A stretch of DNA of 45,377 bases from Prevotellaceae bacterium (lineage in GTDB: Bacteria; Bacteroidota; Bacteroidia; Bacteroidales; Bacteroidaceae): NCBI GenBank assembly GCA_021204865.1, contig JAJPYQ010000027.1, positions 8,048 to 53,424 on the forward strand, given 5' to 3'. Positions 8,331 through 15,402 of this stretch are shown here, in pieces (the first letter of the stretch is position 1; the number at the start of each line of letters is the position of its first letter). The position numbers and the translations under genes are program-made. The notes under the pieces were generated by a model. The model did no database searches. It was given only the letters and a program-made list of their open reading frames with translations, and was not told where the DNA came from.

Positions 8331-8548
8331 GTTTCGTGAAGTTCCAACCAAAGCTCGTCGGCAAGATACTGGTCGCTGCGGCAGTGAAGGTCTGCAACCC
8401 CGTCCTCAATGAGCCTTGCCGTCACCGACTTGTAGTAGCTGTCAGCCGCCTCAGCCAACGAGACGCCGTGTTGACTGCTGTAGAGGTCGATAATGCGGGC
8501 AATCTTCATGTCAAGCACTATCTGCCGCACGTCTGTTGTCTTAGTCAT
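8315..8548 (-). CDS. DUF3791-like small protein (second copy)
   Basis: A 77-residue, mostly helical protein (VRQIVLDMKIARIIDLYSSQHGVSLAEAADSYYKS...) that I assign to the DUF3791 family from its pattern. Its function is unknown. Its ATG overlaps the DUF3990 stop (ATGA, 8545-8548), so translation is coupled. Its last codons (Leu-Ala-Lys-Thr-stop) fall in the first unit, read from this strand, of the 22-bp array, as if the array grew out of this gene's end. It could be a partner or neutraliser of the DUF3990 protein; that is inference. Confidence 0.8.
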   Translation of the reverse strand: MTKTTDVRQIVLDMKIARIIDLYSSQHGVSLAEAADSYYKSVTARLIEDGVADLHCRSDQYLADELWLELHETLAKT

Positions 8549-9015
8549 AGCTTAATGGCTTCTTTGAATGTGAGGCAATCACGTAGCATCTGTTCAGAGC
8601 GTATGCAGTACTGAATGTTGGGATGCTCGAAAGCGAGGCGTTGCAAGGCTCTTTCTTTTGTCATAGCTCCAGAGAAGTACAGGTCTACGGTCTCGAACAC
8701 ATTGTCGTTGGCAACACCCCCGACAACCATATCGTAGTCTCCTGTATCCTTTCCCAAGCGGCAGTCAGTGACGAAATCAAGCCACTCTTCGTTATAGCCG
8801 CTGCAGGTCTTGACATTCCAGTCTCTCCACTCCTCGCATAGCTCGTAGATATTCAGCCAAGCTTCTTTCCTGCGGTTGGCAAAGCGTCCCGCATATCTCA
8901 CCGCTTGTTCTCTCAGAGGGGTCAGATAGAAGCCTTTGCCAAAGTCAAGGTTGGTTCTGGAATGCCTTGTGTCAGGCGTGTCTATGGGCATTAATGATGT
9001 GTGGTAAAGTGTCAT
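8545..9015 (-). CDS. DUF3990 protein, putative ADP-ribosyltransferase fold
   Basis: A 156-residue protein. MTLYHTSLMPI, then TNLDFGKGFYLTPLREQAVRYA, then DYDMVVGGVANDNVF are DUF3990 hallmarks. The family is placed with ADP-ribosyltransferase-like folds. In that reading His5 (YHTS), Tyr30 (GFYLT) and an acidic or amide residue near Ser140-Glu141-Gln142 would form the H-Y-E triad; this is my mapping by eye. I start it at 9015, where the ATG overlaps the upstream stop, and not at 9045. It sits between two DUF3791-like genes with a 4-nt overlap on both sides, which points to a fixed protein ratio or a complex. No signal peptide is present. A toxin or effector role is plausible but unproven. Confidence 0.82.
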   Translation of the reverse strand: MTLYHTSLMPIDTPDTRHSRTNLDFGKGFYLTPLREQAVRYAGRFANRRKEAWLNIYELCEEWRDWNVKTCSGYNEEWLDFVTDCRLGKDTGDYDMVVGGVANDNVFETVDLYFSGAMTKERALQRLAFEHPNIQYCIRSEQMLRDCLTFKEAIKL

Positions 9016-9230
9016 TCCGCAAGAACTCCCTCCTCCCTCATACAATCTTTAATGTCGTCCACGATATAAGGGCGGCTGAAAGTGTGCAGCACGTCGTAGC
9101 TCTTCACGATGTATCCGTCGAGCAGGCCAGAGCTTTTCAGGCGGTTGTAAACGTCCCCTCGGCTAATGCCAAGGTCGTTGGCAACAGCGCCAATGCAGAA
9201 CGTCACAAACTCAAGCACATCCCTGTCCAT
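9012..9230 (-). CDS. DUF3791 small protein (first copy)
   Basis: A 72-residue protein matching the DUF3791 pattern: an N-terminal FVTFCIGAVANDLGISRGDVYNRL helix-turn-helix-like region, then LLDGYIVKSYDVLHTFSRPYIVDDIKDCMREEGV. The function is unknown. It starts 8 nt after the MFS gene stop and its stop overlaps the DUF3990 start (ATGA, 9012-9015). The start at 9230 is the only in-frame ATG that avoids overlap with the MFS gene. Its divergence from the second copy at 8315 suggests two distinct partners, not a recent duplication. Confidence 0.82.
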   Translation of the reverse strand: MDRDVLEFVTFCIGAVANDLGISRGDVYNRLKSSGLLDGYIVKSYDVLHTFSRPYIVDDIKDCMREEGVLAE

Positions 9231-9238
9231 GGAGAGGC

Positions 9239-10411
9239 TTATCTCAGCTTGTTGGCGAGGTAGTGAGAGCGCACCCGTGAGGCGAAGTATATGCCTCCCA
9301 CGGCTATGACTGCCCACGCCACCCAGAAGGTGGTGAAGTATCCCATGTGCTCGATGATGACACCGCCGAGGATGTATCCGAGGCCAAGCCCGAGGTCCCA
9401 GGCGATGAGCATCGAGCTGCTTGCCGTGCCTCGCTGCGAGTGCGGGGCAAGGTTGATGAACATCATCTGGATGGCGGGGAAGAGGTGTCCGTAGCCGAAG
9501 CCCACAAGCAGCGGAGCGCCGAAATATCCGATGGCGTTGTGCATGGAGGCGAAGAGCAGATAGCCGAGCATCGATATGCACACTCCCTCAAGCCCGTTCT
9601 GCACCAGATTGCCCTTCCTCAGCGACCTTGCGCCGATGAGGCGGCTGAGCACCAGTCCTGTGCTAAGCAAGGCGAAGAACACGCCCGACCCCGTGGTTAT
9701 GCCCAGCGCCTCCTTGCCGTAGATGGCGACATAGGTGAACATCACTCCGAAGGGGAAGGCGAACAGTATCATGGCTATGGTCAGCTTCCACGCCTTCACG
9801 AGGAAGAAGCGGTCCAGCGATATGTGCAGCTTCTCCTTCTTCTCCACGTTTGGCTTGATGTGGAGCGTGCAGTTTATTATCAGCCCCACGAGTGCCGTCG
9901 CCGCCGCTATGCCGAAGAGAATCATGAAGTTGCCCGTGGCGTGGTAGATGGCGAGCCCGATGGCGGGGGCGATGGCTGTGGAGAGGTTGTTCGACAGCCC
10001 GTAGTAGCCTATGCCCTCCGCTCTGCGGCTTGAGGGAAGCACGTCGATGGCGACAGTGCTGCTCGACACCGTCGTGGCTCCCATAGGCGCGCCGTGCAGC
10101 GTCCTCACCACGCCGAACATCAGTATGCTGCCCGCCAGCATGTAGCCACCGAAGAGGACGGTGAACACAGCGTAGCAGATGAGCAGCACCGTCTTTCGCT
10201 GGAAGCTGTCCACTATGAAGCCGCTGAACGGGCGTATTATCAGTGCGGTCAGGGCGTAGCCCGCCAGCACCATTCCTATCTGGTCCTTGTTAGCCCCGAA
10301 ATGCTCGCTCAGGTAGAGCGGTAGAAGCGGGGAGAGTATCATGAACGCGAAGTTGAGCATATAGTTGCTGCTCCATATCTTCACGTAGTTGGCGTTCCAA
10401 AGTCTTTCCAT
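9239..10411 (-). CDS. MFS transporter
   Basis: A 390-residue inner-membrane transporter of the major facilitator superfamily. About 12 hydrophobic segments are visible, and the loop between helices 2 and 3 reads GFIVDSFQRKTVLL, a version of the MFS motif A. Substrate is unknown. It lies 22 nt after tyrA on the same strand, so it may belong to the aromatic amino acid operon, where an export role would make sense; that is inference only. I see no good promoter in the 22-nt gap. Confidence 0.9.
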   Translation of the reverse strand: MERLWNANYVKIWSSNYMLNFAFMILSPLLPLYLSEHFGANKDQIGMVLAGYALTALIIRPFSGFIVDSFQRKTVLLICYAVFTVLFGGYMLAGSILMFGVVRTLHGAPMGATTVSSSTVAIDVLPSSRRAEGIGYYGLSNNLSTAIAPAIGLAIYHATGNFMILFGIAAATALVGLIINCTLHIKPNVEKKEKLHISLDRFFLVKAWKLTIAMILFAFPFGVMFTYVAIYGKEALGITTGSGVFFALLSTGLVLSRLIGARSLRKGNLVQNGLEGVCISMLGYLLFASMHNAIGYFGAPLLVGFGYGHLFPAIQMMFINLAPHSQRGTASSSMLIAWDLGLGLGYILGGVIIEHMGYFTTFWVAWAVIAVGGIYFASRVRSHYLANKLR

Positions 10412-10433
10412 CTATGTCTTTTAGCTGCGTTGG

Positions 10434-11207
10434 TTATTTTATGTTGTTCCGTATCTTGGCGAGGTACTGGCGGAAAGCCTCCTCGTCTTTCTTGTCGATG
10501 ATGCCTATGAGGTCTTTCATCTCCTGCCTTATCTCTTCCACGTGCTTCTTGGTGCGGGGGTTGAAGAGTATCTCTCGGAGCAGCGTCTCGTCCTCGTTAA
10601 GCACGCCCTTGGCAATGCTCAGGTGGCGCTTGAACGTGGTGCCGGGAGCGTCTTGCCTCTTCATGACGGCGCTGAACACGAAGGTGCTGACGAAGGGGAC
10701 TGACAGAGAGTAAGCCATCGCCTCGTCGTGTTCCTCGAAGGAGTATTCGTGCACGCTTACCCCGATGCGCCTGTAAAGCTGTAGGAAGAAATCCCTGCCC
10801 TCCCTGTTGCCTTCGTTGATGACGATGGCGTGCTCCCTTGACAGCTCGCCAAGGTTAGCGAACGTGGGGCCGAACATCGGGTGGGTGCTCACGTAGCGCA
10901 TCCCGCACGTGTGGTAGAACTCTTGCAGGTCGGTCTTCACGCTTGCTATGTCGGAGATGATGCAGTCGGCGGGAAGGTGAGGGATAACCTCGCGGAAGAC
11001 GTCGAGCGTCACCTTAAGGCTCACGGCGTTAATCACCAGTTCGGGGCGGAAGTCCTCTATCTCCTCCATCGAGGCGAAGCGGCGGGTGTGATAGAGGAAG
11101 CGCATACGCCTCTGGTCTGTCTCGTAGACCGCGCACTCGTGGTCGAAGGAAAGCACGTCGGTGAAGAACGAGCCCATCTTGCCCGCTCCGAGTATCAGTA
11201 TTCTCAT
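10434..11207 (-). CDS. tyrA: Prephenate dehydrogenase
   Basis: A 257-residue NAD(P)-dependent enzyme that turns prephenate into 4-hydroxyphenylpyruvate, the tyrosine precursor. The Rossmann motif GAGKMG is at residues 7-12. DIASVKTDLQEF and STHPMFGPTF are the catalytic and prephenate-binding segments of the TyrA family. It has no ACT or fused chorismate mutase domain; the mutase is fused to the neighbouring DAHP synthase. It begins 7 nt after that gene's stop and is the fourth gene of the operon. Confidence 0.93.
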   Translation of the reverse strand: MRILILGAGKMGSFFTDVLSFDHECAVYETDQRRMRFLYHTRRFASMEEIEDFRPELVINAVSLKVTLDVFREVIPHLPADCIISDIASVKTDLQEFYHTCGMRYVSTHPMFGPTFANLGELSREHAIVINEGNREGRDFFLQLYRRIGVSVHEYSFEEHDEAMAYSLSVPFVSTFVFSAVMKRQDAPGTTFKRHLSIAKGVLNEDETLLREILFNPRTKKHVEEIRQEMKDLIGIIDKKDEEAFRQYLAKIRNNIK

Positions 11208-11214
11208 GCCCTTG

Positions 11215-12282
11215 CTATCTGTTAATCAGTTCCATCTGCTGGCGCACCGACTCCTCGTGTATCGCCTCGAATATCCTTCTCACGAACTCAGGGCTCATGC
11301 CGCACAAGGCACCGTGGGCGCAGCGTTTCTCCAGTATCTCGCTGTATCTGCCCGTCTGCACCACAGCCATATTATGCTCCTTCTTGTACATCGCTATCTC
11401 CCCTGAGATGCGCATTCGCTTGGTCAGGAGGTTCATGATGTCGTCGTCGATGTTGTCTATCTGGTTGCGCAGGCTTGCCAGTGACTCGGTCAGTTCCACG
11501 TTGTCTCGGATGACAAGTCTGTCAAGAATGAAGTCAAGCACGTCTGGCAGTACCTGCTGTTTAGCGTCGCTCCACGCCTCGTCGGGGCGGCAGTGGCTCT
11601 CCACCACCAGTCCGTCGAAGCCCATGTCCATCGACTGTTGGCAAAGTGGGGCTATCAGGTCTCTGCGCCCTCCTATGTGGCTTGGGTCGCACAGGATAGG
11701 AAGTTTCGGGAACTTGCGGTGCAGCTCGATGGGTATGTGCCACATCGGCATGTTGCGGTACAGCTTTTGGTCTATCGTGCTGAAGCCACGGTGAATGGCT
11801 CCTATGCGCTTCAGGCCCGCTCCGTTAAGGCGCATCAATGCGCCTATCCACAGCTCAAGGTCGGGGTTCACGGGGTTCTTCACCAGCACCGGTATGTCAG
11901 TTCCTTTCAGGAAGTCTGCCAGAGCCTGCACGGCAAAGGGGTTGGCTGTTGTCCTTGCGCCTACCCACAGGATGTCAACGCCAGCTTTAAGGGCAGCCTC
12001 AGCGTGTTCAGGCGTTGCCACCTCTACGCACAGCAGCATCCCCGTCTCCTCTTTCACTCTCTTGAGCCAAGGCAGAGCCTTTTCTCCGTGACCCTCGAAG
12101 CCACCCGGCTTGGTGCGAGGCTTCCACACGCCCGCCCGGAATATCTTTATGCCCTTGCTCGCCAGTTGAGTGGCTGTGCATATCACTTGTTCCTCGGTCT
12201 CAGCGCTGCAAGGGCCAGCTATCACCAGCGGTCTTTGCTTGGGTATGCCAGGCAGAGCCAGTTCTTTAATCTCCAGTTCCAT
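11215..12282 (-). CDS. Bifunctional DAHP synthase/chorismate mutase
   Basis: A 355-residue fusion. Residues 1-265 are a KDO8P-like type I beta DAHP synthase (PLVIAGPCSAETEEQ, AGVWKPRTKPGGFEG, WVGARTTANPFAVQ, CDPSHIGGRRD), catalysing the first shikimate step from PEP and erythrose 4-phosphate. Residues 270-355 are an AroQ chorismate mutase (SLRNQIDNIDDDIMNLLTKRM, IFEAIHEESVRQQ), making prephenate. The mutase domain commonly also serves as a feedback sensor for prephenate in such fusions. It lies between the aminotransferase (12 nt gap) and tyrA (7 nt gap), and AAGGAG precedes its start. The operon therefore holds the first and the last steps of Phe/Tyr synthesis. Confidence 0.95.
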   Translation of the reverse strand: MELEIKELALPGIPKQRPLVIAGPCSAETEEQVICTATQLASKGIKIFRAGVWKPRTKPGGFEGHGEKALPWLKRVKEETGMLLCVEVATPEHAEAALKAGVDILWVGARTTANPFAVQALADFLKGTDIPVLVKNPVNPDLELWIGALMRLNGAGLKRIGAIHRGFSTIDQKLYRNMPMWHIPIELHRKFPKLPILCDPSHIGGRRDLIAPLCQQSMDMGFDGLVVESHCRPDEAWSDAKQQVLPDVLDFILDRLVIRDNVELTESLASLRNQIDNIDDDIMNLLTKRMRISGEIAMYKKEHNMAVVQTGRYSEILEKRCAHGALCGMSPEFVRRIFEAIHEESVRQQMELINR

Positions 12283-12294
12283 ATCTCTTTCTCC

Positions 12295-13476
12295 TTAAAA
12301 CACTTTCCTTATTCTCTCCAACGCCTCGAGCATACGTCCGTCTTTGGCGCAGAGTGAGATGCGCACATAGCGGGCTCCGTTCTTGCCGAATATGAAGCCG
12401 GGAGTGATGAACACCCTTGCCTCGTGCAGCACACGCTCGGTCAGCTCCTCAGCGTCTGCGTAAGGCGCTGGTATCTTGCCCCAGAGGAAGAGACCCTGCT
12501 GCCTCTTGTCGAACGTGCATCCAAGGGCTGTCATTATCTCCTCCGCTATGCGCCTGCGTTCCCTGTACGTCTCTATGTTCGCCTGACGGTGCCATTCGTC
12601 GGAGTTCCTGTAAGCCTGTGCGGCTGCGAGCTGCATGGGGCGGAACGTGCCCGAGTCGATGTTCGACTTTACTTTAAGTATCCACTCCACGAACTCACTG
12701 TTCGTCGCGAGCATTCCCACACGCCAGCCGGGCATATTGTGGCTCTTCGACATCGAGTTGAACTCAATGCAGCAGTCCTTCGCCCCCGGCACTTGCAAGA
12801 GGCTAAGCTTCTCTGCCTCGTTGAGTATGAAGGAATAGGGGTTGTCGTTCACCACCACTATGCCATGGTCTTGGGCGAAACGCACCAGTCTCTCGTAAGT
12901 CTCACGCTTGGCTCTGCCGCCTGTGGGCATGTTCGGGTAGTTCGTCCACATCAGCTTCACTCCTTTGAGGTCCATCGCCTCCAGCTCTTGGAAGTCGGGC
13001 TGCCAGCCGCTCTCCTCCCTCAGGCTGTAGTTCACTATCCTTGCCCCAAGTATCTTGCTCAGCGAGGTGTAGGTCGGGTAGCCGGGGTCGGGCACGAGTA
13101 CTCCCTCGCCTGGGTTCACGAGGGCAAGCGTCACGTGCAGTATGCCCTCCTTGCTGCCTATGAGCGGCTGTATCTCAGTCCGTGGGTCGAGCTCCACGCC
13201 GTACCAACGTTTGTAGAAGTCCGCCATAGCCTCCCTCAGCTCCGCTATGCCCACGGTGGGCTGATAGCCGTGTGCGTCCGCCTTCCTCGCCTCTCGGCAG
13301 AGTGTCTCTATCGTCTCCCCGGAGGGAGGCATGTCGGGGCTGCCAATGGCGAGCGACACGATGTCCTTGCCCTCCGCGTTCATCTGGGCTATCTCTTTGC
13401 CCTTGCGGCTGAAGTAATACTCGTTGACTGTGGCGAGCCTCCTTGCGGGCTCTATGTTATAAGGTCTGTTTCCCAT
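12295..13476 (-). CDS. PLP-dependent aminotransferase of the Phe/Tyr operon
   Basis: A 393-residue fold type I aminotransferase. The PLP lysine is Lys244 in NSMSKSHNMPGWR. NYPNMPTGG binds cofactor and substrate, VNDNPYSFIL holds the ring-contacting aspartate, and YVRISLCA near the end carries the carboxylate-binding Arg. It resembles LL-diaminopimelate/aspartate aminotransferases, but its position between pheA and the DAHP synthase suggests it transaminates phenylpyruvate, hydroxyphenylpyruvate or prephenate. The start overlaps the end of pheA by 20 nt. Which keto acid it prefers cannot be told from sequence. Confidence 0.9.
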   Translation of the reverse strand: MGNRPYNIEPARRLATVNEYYFSRKGKEIAQMNAEGKDIVSLAIGSPDMPPSGETIETLCREARKADAHGYQPTVGIAELREAMADFYKRWYGVELDPRTEIQPLIGSKEGILHVTLALVNPGEGVLVPDPGYPTYTSLSKILGARIVNYSLREESGWQPDFQELEAMDLKGVKLMWTNYPNMPTGGRAKRETYERLVRFAQDHGIVVVNDNPYSFILNEAEKLSLLQVPGAKDCCIEFNSMSKSHNMPGWRVGMLATNSEFVEWILKVKSNIDSGTFRPMQLAAAQAYRNSDEWHRQANIETYRERRRIAEEIMTALGCTFDKRQQGLFLWGKIPAPYADAEELTERVLHEARVFITPGFIFGKNGARYVRISLCAKDGRMLEALERIRKVF

Positions 13477-14311
13477 CTTCGTATTCTCCTAACAGTTTAA
13501 GTTCGCTTGTCAATGGCGCTATGGCGTCGAGTGCCTGTCGGTAACGCTTGTAGTCGCTGAATGAGAGGTCAATGTAGAACATGTATTGCCACTCTTTCCC
13601 GATGATGGGCAGCGACTGTATCTTCGTGAGGTTCAGCTTGTAGAAGGAGAGCACGCTCAGTATGGCGGAGAGGCTTCCCTCCTCGTGCGGCAGGGTGAAC
13701 TCCACGCTTGCCTTGTTCGCCTTGCGGATGTCTCTGTAGAGGCCCGCCCTCTCTTTGTTGGCGAGCACAAGGAAGCGTGTGAAGTTATGCTTGTTAGTCT
13801 CTATCCCTTCCTCAAGCACGCGCAGGTTGTAGGTTTTGGCGGCATCCTTGTGGCAGATGGCTGCGTGCCCGTGCAGCCAAAGCTGGCTTATGTCCCTCGC
13901 AGCCCCTGCCGTGTCTGTCACCTCCACCACCTTCAGTTCCTTGTGCCTTGAGAGGAAGCGGCGGCACTGCATCAGGGCGACGGGGTGGGAGTTCACCTCA
14001 CGGAGGTCAGTCCAGTCCTCGTCGGGCAGGCACATTATGCTGTGGCTTATGCGCAGCTTGTGCTCGCCTATGACGGTGGCTCCGCTCTCACGCAGAAGCT
14101 CGTAGTTGTGGAGCAGCGAGCCTGCCAGCGTGTTCTCTATCGCCACCATCGCCAGTGCCTCGGGGTCGTCACGGAGTGTGTCGAACACCTGCTCGAATGT
14201 GTCGCAGCATAGCAGTTGCAGCCTCACAGCCTCGCCCTCAAAGTAGCGGTGGGCGGCTATGTCGTGGTAGCAGCCCTCAACGCCTTGTATCGCTATTCTC
14301 TTCGTCTCCAT
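13457..14311 (-). CDS. pheA: Prephenate dehydratase with ACT domain
   Basis: A 284-residue enzyme forming phenylpyruvate. The catalytic domain (about 1-185) has EGCYHDIAAHRYF, VAIENTLAGSLLHNY and the TRF motif in NKHNFTRFLVL. The ACT domain (about 200-275) contains EEGSLSAILSVLSFYKLNLTKIQSLP, where the usual ESRP Phe-binding motif reads QSLP, so the details of feedback inhibition may differ. No mutase domain is attached. It is the first structural gene after a Phe/Tyr-rich leader peptide and a terminator that ends about 12 nt before the ATG. Confidence 0.95.
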   Translation of the reverse strand: METKRIAIQGVEGCYHDIAAHRYFEGEAVRLQLLCCDTFEQVFDTLRDDPEALAMVAIENTLAGSLLHNYELLRESGATVIGEHKLRISHSIMCLPDEDWTDLREVNSHPVALMQCRRFLSRHKELKVVEVTDTAGAARDISQLWLHGHAAICHKDAAKTYNLRVLEEGIETNKHNFTRFLVLANKERAGLYRDIRKANKASVEFTLPHEEGSLSAILSVLSFYKLNLTKIQSLPIIGKEWQYMFYIDLSFSDYKRYRQALDAIAPLTSELKLLGEYEDGKQTL

Positions 14312-14322
14312 CTCTCTGAAGC

Positions 14323-14416
14323 ATAAGAAAACCCGCCTCCTTAGCCTTCAGGAAGCGGGTCTCTCGTCCAACTGTCTTCTGCACTCTCTTCGTACGCCCG
14401 ACGGCCCGCCTCCTCC
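14323..14416 (-). promoter_or_regulatory. Phe/Tyr transcription attenuator (terminator plus antiterminator)
   Basis: On the minus strand, ACCCGCTTCC (complement of 14351-14360) pairs with GGAGGCGGGT (complement of 14331-14340) with one G-U pair, followed by TTTTCTT. This is an intrinsic terminator just before pheA. The same 5' arm can instead pair with GGAGGCGGG within complement 14405-14416, immediately after the leader-peptide stop codon. The block CTAAGGAGG-CGGG is thus present twice, differing by an extra AGG. A ribosome at the leader stop would cover the first copy and let the terminator form; a ribosome stalled upstream would leave it free. Confidence 0.88.
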
Positions 14417-14476
14417 TTAGTAGCTAAAGTAGAAGTAATGATAGAAGCCGTAGAATCGTGCGTTTTCGAGTGCCAT
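14417..14476 (-). CDS. pheL: Phe/Tyr leader peptide
   Basis: A 19-codon ORF reads MALENARFYGFYHYFYFSY, then TAA. Of the last 12 residues, 4 are Phe and 5 are Tyr. This composition, the position between a promoter and a terminator, and the pheA/tyrA operon behind it identify a regulatory leader peptide whose translation senses charged tRNA-Phe and tRNA-Tyr. The stop codon abuts the antiterminator arm. The symbol is by analogy with the enterobacterial leader; the sequence is not homologous as far as I can see. Confidence comes from three independent signals in the correct order. Confidence 0.92.
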   Translation of the reverse strand: MALENARFYGFYHYFYFSY

Positions 14477-14505
14477 AAATCGCCAACTTGTTGCTTTAAC
14501 GACTG

Positions 14506-14536
14506 CAAAGTTACTAAAATAGCTCTTACTCGCAAG
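14506..14536 (-). promoter_or_regulatory. Promoter of the Phe/Tyr operon
   Basis: On the minus strand, CTTG (complement of 14533-14536), 19 bp, then TAACTTTG (complement of 14506-14513). The leader-peptide ATG lies 29 nt downstream of the box. Confidence 0.75.
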
Positions 14537-14572
14537 GGGAAGCTGCTTTTATTTGCCCGCACCCGCCCTGGA

Positions 14573-14668
14573 GGGTCACTACTGAGGCGTTGTGACGGGT
14601 CACTACAGACTCGCATGGAAGGGTCACTACAGGGTCGCCCCTACGGGTCACTCTCAGTCGTTGTGGTC
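14573..14668. repeat. 24-bp interrupted tandem array D
   Basis: GGGTCACT recurs at 14573, 14597, 14621 and 14645, exactly 24 bp apart, extended to GGGTCACTAC in the first three. The other 14 bp differ between units. It occupies the space between the Phe/Tyr operon promoter and the 3' end of the NTF2-like gene. Besides the leader and promoter, 14477-14705 holds no gene. Confidence 0.9.
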
Positions 14669-14705
14669 TCTCCTAAGGGGTTTAAGGCAGAACCACAAGG
14701 GGGTC

Positions 14706-15179
14706 TCAGACAATCTCCTTCGCCTGCCCGAAAACCTTTTCCATGGGACGTATGGACGACCAGGTGGAGCGTACGACACGCCACTCTCCGCTTTCCTCTT
14801 TCTGATAGACCTCAACGCAGTTGTACTCCATGTCTATCAGCGTGGTCTTGGCGTATAGCTGGTAAGTGAGGACCGCCATGTCAATGCCGAACTGCACACG
14901 CGGGCAGCAGAAGTCGTAGTGGTCGGCATATAGCTTGCCGTCGAGTTCCCTAAGCGTCTGGGCGATAGTCTCGTGGTCGTCGACGCGCCTTGTGACCACG
15001 CCGTCGAAATAGCTGAAGCTCCGTGTTGACCACAGCTGGTCATACCCTGACGTGTCCCCGTTGAACCATTTGTCCAGGGCAGCCCTCTCCAGTCTTATGA
15101 TGTGGCTCGCCAGCTCTCGTTCCTCGCTGGTCTTGTACCACGCACTCCAGTCGCCTGCTTCCTTTTCCATGATTGTCAT
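14706..15179 (-). CDS. NTF2/SnoaL-like (DUF4440-type) protein
   Basis: A 157-residue soluble protein with the cone-shaped NTF2-like pattern: N-terminal helices (ASHIIRLERAALDKWFNGDTSGYDQLW), then FSYFDGVVTRRVDDHETIAQTL and strands ending VEVYQKEESGEWRVVRSTWSS. Members are small enzymes or ligand-binding domains, and no catalytic residues can be assigned here. The start may be the ATG at 15179 or the one at 15170 (MEKEAGDW). A -7-like box lies 20 nt upstream of 15179. It is a single gene between a palindromic repeat and array D. Confidence 0.75.
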   Translation of the reverse strand: MTIMEKEAGDWSAWYKTSEERELASHIIRLERAALDKWFNGDTSGYDQLWSTRSFSYFDGVVTRRVDDHETIAQTLRELDGKLYADHYDFCCPRVQFGIDMAVLTYQLYAKTTLIDMEYNCVEVYQKEESGEWRVVRSTWSSIRPMEKVFGQAKEIV

Positions 15180-15198
15180 TGTCTTGTGTACGCTGGTG

Positions 15199-15206
15199 CG
15201 AAGGTA
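15199..15206 (-). promoter_or_regulatory. Probable -7 box of the NTF2-like gene
   Basis: TACCTTCG on the minus strand, the TTCG variant of the Bacteroidales -7 box. I find no convincing -33 element. Confidence 0.45.
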
Positions 15207-15326
15207 CACAATTCCCGTTGAAGAATTATAAGCATAACTTCATCAAGACCTCCTTCACCGCCGGCAATAAGACTGGATGCCGCTTCACCAATCTCCTTAT
15301 GCCGTGCATATACGACGGCTAAAGAT

Positions 15327-15370
15327 CACCTACCTCACCCCCGCATATATAGAGAGGTTGGTAGGTGTTT
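15327..15370. repeat. Dispersed palindrome, copy 1
   Basis: CACCTACCTCACCCCC (15327-15342), a TATATA-containing loop, then AGAGGTTGGTAGGTG. About 85% identical to the reverse complement of copy 3 at 21049-21097. It lies 32 bp beyond the 3' end of the flavodoxin-like gene, so it may terminate that operon. Apart from this element and a -7-like box at 15199-15206, I see nothing in 15180-15402. Confidence 0.85.
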
Positions 15371-15402
15371 CCGCTTTTCCGCCCGTATCCTCCCCTCTGG
15401 GG

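Noticed and set aside
8545-9045. Longer DUF3990 start at 9045
   Set aside because: The family begins at the LYHTS motif, and the ATG at 9015 overlaps the upstream stop in the coupled ATGA form.
14341-14616. A 91-codon minus-strand frame across the attenuator
   Set aside because: It is in another frame from the Phe/Tyr leader, begins upstream of the mapped-by-motif promoter and runs through the terminator.
14573-14668. CRISPR array (conserved GGGTCACTAC with variable intervals)
   Set aside because: The conserved part is only 8-10 bp and the variable part 14 bp, far below CRISPR sizes, and there is no cas gene.
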